NCBI GenBank assembly: GCA_964460755.1
Contig: CAYWQL010000003.1
Location: 1-64,000 of the forward strand
Length of the DNA stretch: 64,000 bases
Direction: 5' to 3'
Source of the DNA: JAYFNU01 sp964460755
GTDB lineage: Bacteria > Bacillota > Clostridia > Oscillospirales > Ruminococcaceae
Shown here: piece after piece, positions 60,979-64,000 of the stretch
Numbering within the stretch: position 1 is the stretch's first letter
How the letters are laid out: each line of letters begins with the position of its first letter
The notes under the pieces: generated by a model
Database searches by the model: none
What the model saw: the letters and a program-made list of their open reading frames with translations, nothing else
What the model was told of the DNA's origin: nothing
Translations under genes and position numbers: made by a program

Positions 60979-62091
60979 CTACGCCTCCTCTACCCTTCCG
61001 TTTTTTATGAAATAGACGTTTTTTGCTCTTATGTCACGCGGCTTCTCGCGAAGCGCGCAGACCTCGCTGTATTTTTTCCTCAATTCCTCGACCGTCTTCG
61101 CTACAAGCTTTGGCTCGGCGCTGTCGTAGACTAACATTGCCTCGTAATCCCAGCTCGTCGGCGCGCTCTCAAGCATACGGTCAAGCTCACCTATATACAG
61201 CGCAAAGCCGAGTGCCTTTTGACTTTTTCCAAGCTTTTTCATAAGGCTGTCATACCGCCCGCCCGCAAGCACCGCTCGCGGAACTGCGCTGACATAGCCC
61301 TTGAAAATAAGTCCGTTGTAATAGTCGGTATCCCCCGCCGCCGAAAAATCGAGCCGAACATTCTTCGCCATTCCGAGCGACTTAATTACGCCGTAAAGCG
61401 CTTCAAGCTCGTTGCACGCCGCAGTCGCTTCCGCTCCGTCACAAAGAGCTCTCATCTTCTTCAGCATACTTTCATAATCGCCCGACATTTCGCAAAGGGC
61501 GCAAAGCTTTTTGATGCTTTCTTCGCCTATTCCCTCGCTTTCTGCGATTTTCGTAAGCCCGTTTATGCTCTTCTTTTCGAACTCGGACAAAACCTCGCTC
61601 ACCCGCTCGGCGGAAAAGCCGATTTCCTCAAGAAGACTTACCATATAGCCTATATGGCTTATATCCAAAACAAAGTTTTCGTCAATCGTTTCAAGGCTCT
61701 TCAGCGCAAGAAAGATAACCTCGGCTTCGGAATAGACCCCGTCTGCTCCGATGTATTCGAGCCCGACCTGGCTTATCTCCTTGCATTCGCGGTTGGCGCT
61801 GTCGGAGCGAAATACGTTTTCGCAATAAAAAAGCTTTTGCTCAACGGCGTCAGGCGCGGTGTTTTTGACAATGCTCATCGTTACGTCGGGCTTAAGCGCC
61901 ATAAGACGCCCCCTGTAATCGGTAAAGGTGATTATTCCGCTGCCCTTTAAAAAGCTTTTGTTCTGCATATACATATCGTAGGCTTCAAATCTGCCCATTG
62001 CGTACTTTTTATAGCCGTAGCTTTCGTAAAGTGAACGAAGCTCAAGCGGAAGCACGTCTTTTCTTGGCAAATTACTAAAATCGTTACTCAA
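60979..62091 (-). CDS. hisZ: ATP phosphoribosyltransferase regulatory subunit
   Basis: Catalytically inactive histidyl-tRNA synthetase relative, 370 residues, that activates short HisG and confers histidine feedback. The class II synthetase core is seen in DVLPLELRSLYESYGYKKYA, LMALKPDVTMSIVKN and the LAGGRYDSLMKKLG motif. The start is TTG at 62091 with AGGAG seven bases upstream; the in-frame ATG at 62115 sits next to the predicted transcription start and has no Shine-Dalgarno. It is the first gene of the his operon. Confidence 0.93.
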   Translation of the reverse strand: MSNDFSNLPRKDVLPLELRSLYESYGYKKYAMGRFEAYDMYMQNKSFLKGSGIITFTDYRGRLMALKPDVTMSIVKNTAPDAVEQKLFYCENVFRSDSANRECKEISQVGLEYIGADGVYSEAEVIFLALKSLETIDENFVLDISHIGYMVSLLEEIGFSAERVSEVLSEFEKKSINGLTKIAESEGIGEESIKKLCALCEMSGDYESMLKKMRALCDGAEATAACNELEALYGVIKSLGMAKNVRLDFSAAGDTDYYNGLIFKGYVSAVPRAVLAGGRYDSLMKKLGKSQKALGFALYIGELDRMLESAPTSWDYEAMLVYDSAEPKLVAKTVEELRKKYSEVCALREKPRDIRAKNVYFIKNGRVEEA

Positions 62092-62122
62092 TCTTCTTCT
62101 CCTAATAGTTTTCATTTTCTAA

Positions 62123-62151
62123 AGAATAGCACGCTTTAGTATAGTAGTCAA
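62123..62151 (-). promoter_or_regulatory. Promoter of the his operon with overlapping inverted repeat
   Basis: TTGACT (62151-62146), 17 bp, TATTCT (62128-62123). The plus strand carries CGCTTTA at 62132-62138 and TAAAGCG at 62161-62167, an inverted repeat that brackets the -35, and TAGCACG occurs twice (62127-62133 and 62153-62159). This looks like an operator for a histidine-responsive repressor. Confidence 0.68.
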
Positions 62152-62262
62152 GTAGCACGTTAAAGCGCGTTGCATTTTCAATTATTTGTTTATATTTTTT
62201 TATATTATACGGTATTTTTTGTGTATATGCACTACAAATTTACAAAAAGACAGCAATACCGC

Positions 62263-62291
62263 TTGAAAGGGCTAAAATGGTTTGATATAGT
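62263..62291 (+). promoter_or_regulatory. Promoter of luxS
   Basis: TTGAAA (62263-62268), 17 bp, TATAGT (62286-62291), about 27 bp ahead of the start codon. Confidence 0.62.
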
Positions 62292-62318
62292 TATTATATA
62301 AAAGAAGGGGGCGTTTAG

Positions 62319-62777
62319 ATGAACAAAATCGCAAGCTTTACGGTTGACCACGATAAGCTGAAAAGAGGAATGTACCTTTCGAGGGTGGACGGCGACGTCA
62401 TAACATATGACATAAGAATGCGTGTTCCGAACAAGGGAGATTATCTTACGAACGCGGCGCTTCACTCCTTCGAGCATCTTTTCGCGACCTATGCCCGAAA
62501 CAGCGCCCTAAGCGATAACGTCATTTACGTCGGACCTATGGGCTGCCGCACAGGCTTTTATTTTCTGACGCGCGGTATATCAAACAGGGCGGCTATCGAC
62601 CTTGTTATCGACTGCTTCAAAAAAATAGCGGTGCATGAGGGCGAAATCCCCGGCGCGACCCAAAAGGAATGCGGAAACTACAAGGAGCAGGATTTAGCGG
62701 GCGCAAAAAAAGAAGCCTCGGCTATGCTCGAGGTTCTCGAAAACATAACCGAAGCCGACCTTATATATGAAAAATAG
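62319..62777 (+). CDS. luxS: S-ribosylhomocysteine lyase (LuxS)
   Basis: Metalloenzyme of the activated methyl cycle that splits S-ribosylhomocysteine into homocysteine and DPD, the precursor of autoinducer-2. The 152 residues have the metal ligands H49 and H53 in LHSFEHLFAT and C118 in ATQKECGNY, and the conserved catalytic Cys in PMGCRTGFYF (C76). The start follows AAGGGGGC. It is tail-to-tail with metK, with 2 bp between stop codons. No pfs (SAH nucleosidase) is in the window. Confidence 0.97.
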   Translation: MNKIASFTVDHDKLKRGMYLSRVDGDVITYDIRMRVPNKGDYLTNAALHSFEHLFATYARNSALSDNVIYVGPMGCRTGFYFLTRGISNRAAIDLVIDCFKKIAVHEGEIPGATQKECGNYKEQDLAGAKKEASAMLEVLENITEADLIYEK

Positions 62778-62779
62778 AG

Positions 62780-63955
62780 TTATTTGACGTTTTTTAAAAG
62801 TTCATCGACCTTATCAAGCCTTTCCCACGCCACGCCAAGGTCCTCGCGACCGACGTGACCGTATGCGGAAAGGCTTTTATATATGGGCTTTTGAAGGGAA
62901 AGCGCCCTTCTTATCGCCGTCGGGCGCATATCAAAAACGGCTTTTACAGCACTTTCGATTTTCTCGCACGAAACGGCTTCGGTTCCGAAGGTTTCGACCA
63001 TAACCGAAACAGGGGTTGCGACGCCGATAGCGTAGGCAAGCTGAACCTCGCACTTTTTCGCAAGCTTCGCCGCGACGATGTTTTTGGCGATATATCTCGC
63101 CATATACGCCGCCGAGCGGTCGACCTTGGTTGCGTCCTTTCCCGAAAAACAACCGCCGCCGTGGCGCGAATAGCCGCCGTAGGTATCAACGATAATTTTT
63201 CTTCCTGTAAGCCCGCTGTCGCCGACGGGGCCGCCGATAACGAAGCGACCGGTAGGATTAATATATATTTTTGTGTTCTCGTCCATCATTTTGCCGGGAA
63301 TAACAGCGTCGATAACAAGGTCTTTTATCGTTTTGCGAAGAACGCTCATTTCCACGTCTTCGGTGTGCTGGGAGCTTACCACAATCGCCTCGACCCGTTT
63401 GGGCGCGCCGTCGAGATATTCGACCGTGACCTGCGCTTTCCCGTCCGGGCGAAGGAAATCAGCCTCGCCGCTCTTGCGAACCGTCTCAAGCCGCTTGCAG
63501 AGCGAATGGGCAAGGCTTATCGGAAGAGGCATAAGCTCGGGCGTTTCGTCGCAGGCAAAGCCGAACATCATACCTTGGTCGCCCGCGCCGTTCTGGGCTT
63601 CCGCCGCGCCTTCCTTTTCCTCAAGAGCGTCGTCGACGCCAAGGGCGATATCCGCCGACTGCTCACGGAGCATAATCTCAACCCTGCAGGTTTTGCCGAA
63701 GAAGCCGCAGTCCTCGGTATAGCCGATTTCGTCAATGGTATCGCGGACTGTTTTTTCGTAATTGACCTTTGCCTTTGAGGTGATTTCTCCGACGACAAAT
63801 ACGCAGTTATCCTTTACCACGGTTTCACAGGCGACACGGGAATTTTCGTCACCCCTTAAAAGCTCGTCGAGAATAGCGTCCGATATTCGGTCGCAGACCT
63901 TGTCGGGATGTCCCGACGTGACCGATTCCGACGTAAAGAAATACGATTTTGACAT
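62780..63955 (-). CDS. metK: S-adenosylmethionine synthetase
   Basis: Makes S-adenosylmethionine from methionine and ATP, 391 residues, normal length. Motifs are ESVTSGHPDKVCDRISDAIL, GAGDQGMMFGFACDE, and the P-loop-like GGCFSGKDATKVDRSAAYMA. The start follows AAAGGAG. Its own promoter lies beyond the window, where the minus strand enters as GAGCTTTTTT, which could be the end of an upstream terminator. It converges on luxS, which acts later in the same methyl cycle. Confidence 0.98.
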   Translation of the reverse strand: MSKSYFFTSESVTSGHPDKVCDRISDAILDELLRGDENSRVACETVVKDNCVFVVGEITSKAKVNYEKTVRDTIDEIGYTEDCGFFGKTCRVEIMLREQSADIALGVDDALEEKEGAAEAQNGAGDQGMMFGFACDETPELMPLPISLAHSLCKRLETVRKSGEADFLRPDGKAQVTVEYLDGAPKRVEAIVVSSQHTEDVEMSVLRKTIKDLVIDAVIPGKMMDENTKIYINPTGRFVIGGPVGDSGLTGRKIIVDTYGGYSRHGGGCFSGKDATKVDRSAAYMARYIAKNIVAAKLAKKCEVQLAYAIGVATPVSVMVETFGTEAVSCEKIESAVKAVFDMRPTAIRRALSLQKPIYKSLSAYGHVGREDLGVAWERLDKVDELLKNVK

Positions 63956-64000
63956 AGTGTTAACTCCTTTAGAAAATAAATAGACACAACAAAAAAGCTC

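Noticed and set aside
62092..62318. T-box or other riboswitch in the his operon leader
   Set aside because: The best promoter leaves a leader of only about 25 nt before hisZ, too short for a T-box, and no T-box core sequence is visible.
63956..64000. SAM riboswitch ahead of metK
   Set aside because: Only 45 bp of upstream sequence is in the window. The T run is compatible with an upstream terminator, but no aptamer can be seen, so no claim is made.

Overview
The window is a 64 kb, gap-free chromosomal segment of an endospore-forming anaerobe of the class Clostridia (Bacillota), with GC near half by eye. The evidence is: spoIIE, spmA and spmB; an AbrB-type regulator with a C-terminal Cys cluster; the flavin-based bifurcating pair nfnAB (an obligate-anaerobe trait); short-form HisG with HisZ; Gram-positive Shine-Dalgarno sites; and frequent TTG starts. 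The exact family cannot be fixed from this sequence. No tRNA, rRNA, insertion sequence, prophage or CRISPR array was seen.

1-13.5 kb (all minus strand) is the information-processing core. yigZ, dgt, dnaG and sigA run into rpoB-rpoC and then rpsL-rpsG-fusA. rpoB has a near-perfect housekeeping promoter, and rpsL and rpsG each have promoter candidates of their own. The usual rplJ-rplL genes are not upstream of rpoB. rpmE, a phosphohexomutase and nfnAB follow to 17.9 kb.

18-31 kb is enriched in sporulation and envelope genes: comM-like ATPase, spoIIE behind a Spo0A-type promoter (21-bp spacer, 0A-box-like -35), a COG2426 membrane protein, a GT4 glycosyltransferase, a SpoIID-like protein with three peptidoglycan-binding repeats, an ECF sigma/anti-sigma pair with a membrane protein, a degenerate alanine racemase with a GNAT acetyltransferase, spmAB and abrB.

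31-43 kb holds metabolism and transport: a HAD phosphatase, nagB, two unassigned membrane proteins, pyridoxal kinase, a lysine-riboswitch-controlled amino-acid ABC transporter, and a probable operon of MFS transporter, membrane-anchored beta-rich protein, MscS channel and cytosolic 5'-nucleotidase-like enzyme. A 1326-residue PAS/GGDEF/GAF/GGDEF/EAL protein follows.

47-54 kb carries carbohydrate functions: a PIG-L deacetylase, an intracellular GH20 hexosaminidase, a GPH-type symporter with a large insertion, a sugar nucleotidyltransferase, and a stand-alone N-terminal half of PTS Enzyme I.

54-62 kb is a complete histidine biosynthesis operon (hisZGDCBHAF-IE plus a PHP histidinol phosphatase). 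luxS and metK, both of the activated methyl cycle, close the window tail-to-tail with 2 bp between their stop codons.

No single cluster is clearly a new defence or biosynthetic system. The best leads are the stand-alone EI-N protein, the SpoIID/peptidoglycan-binding fusion, the MscS/nucleotidase operon, the PAS/GGDEF/EAL protein and the GPH transporter insertion.
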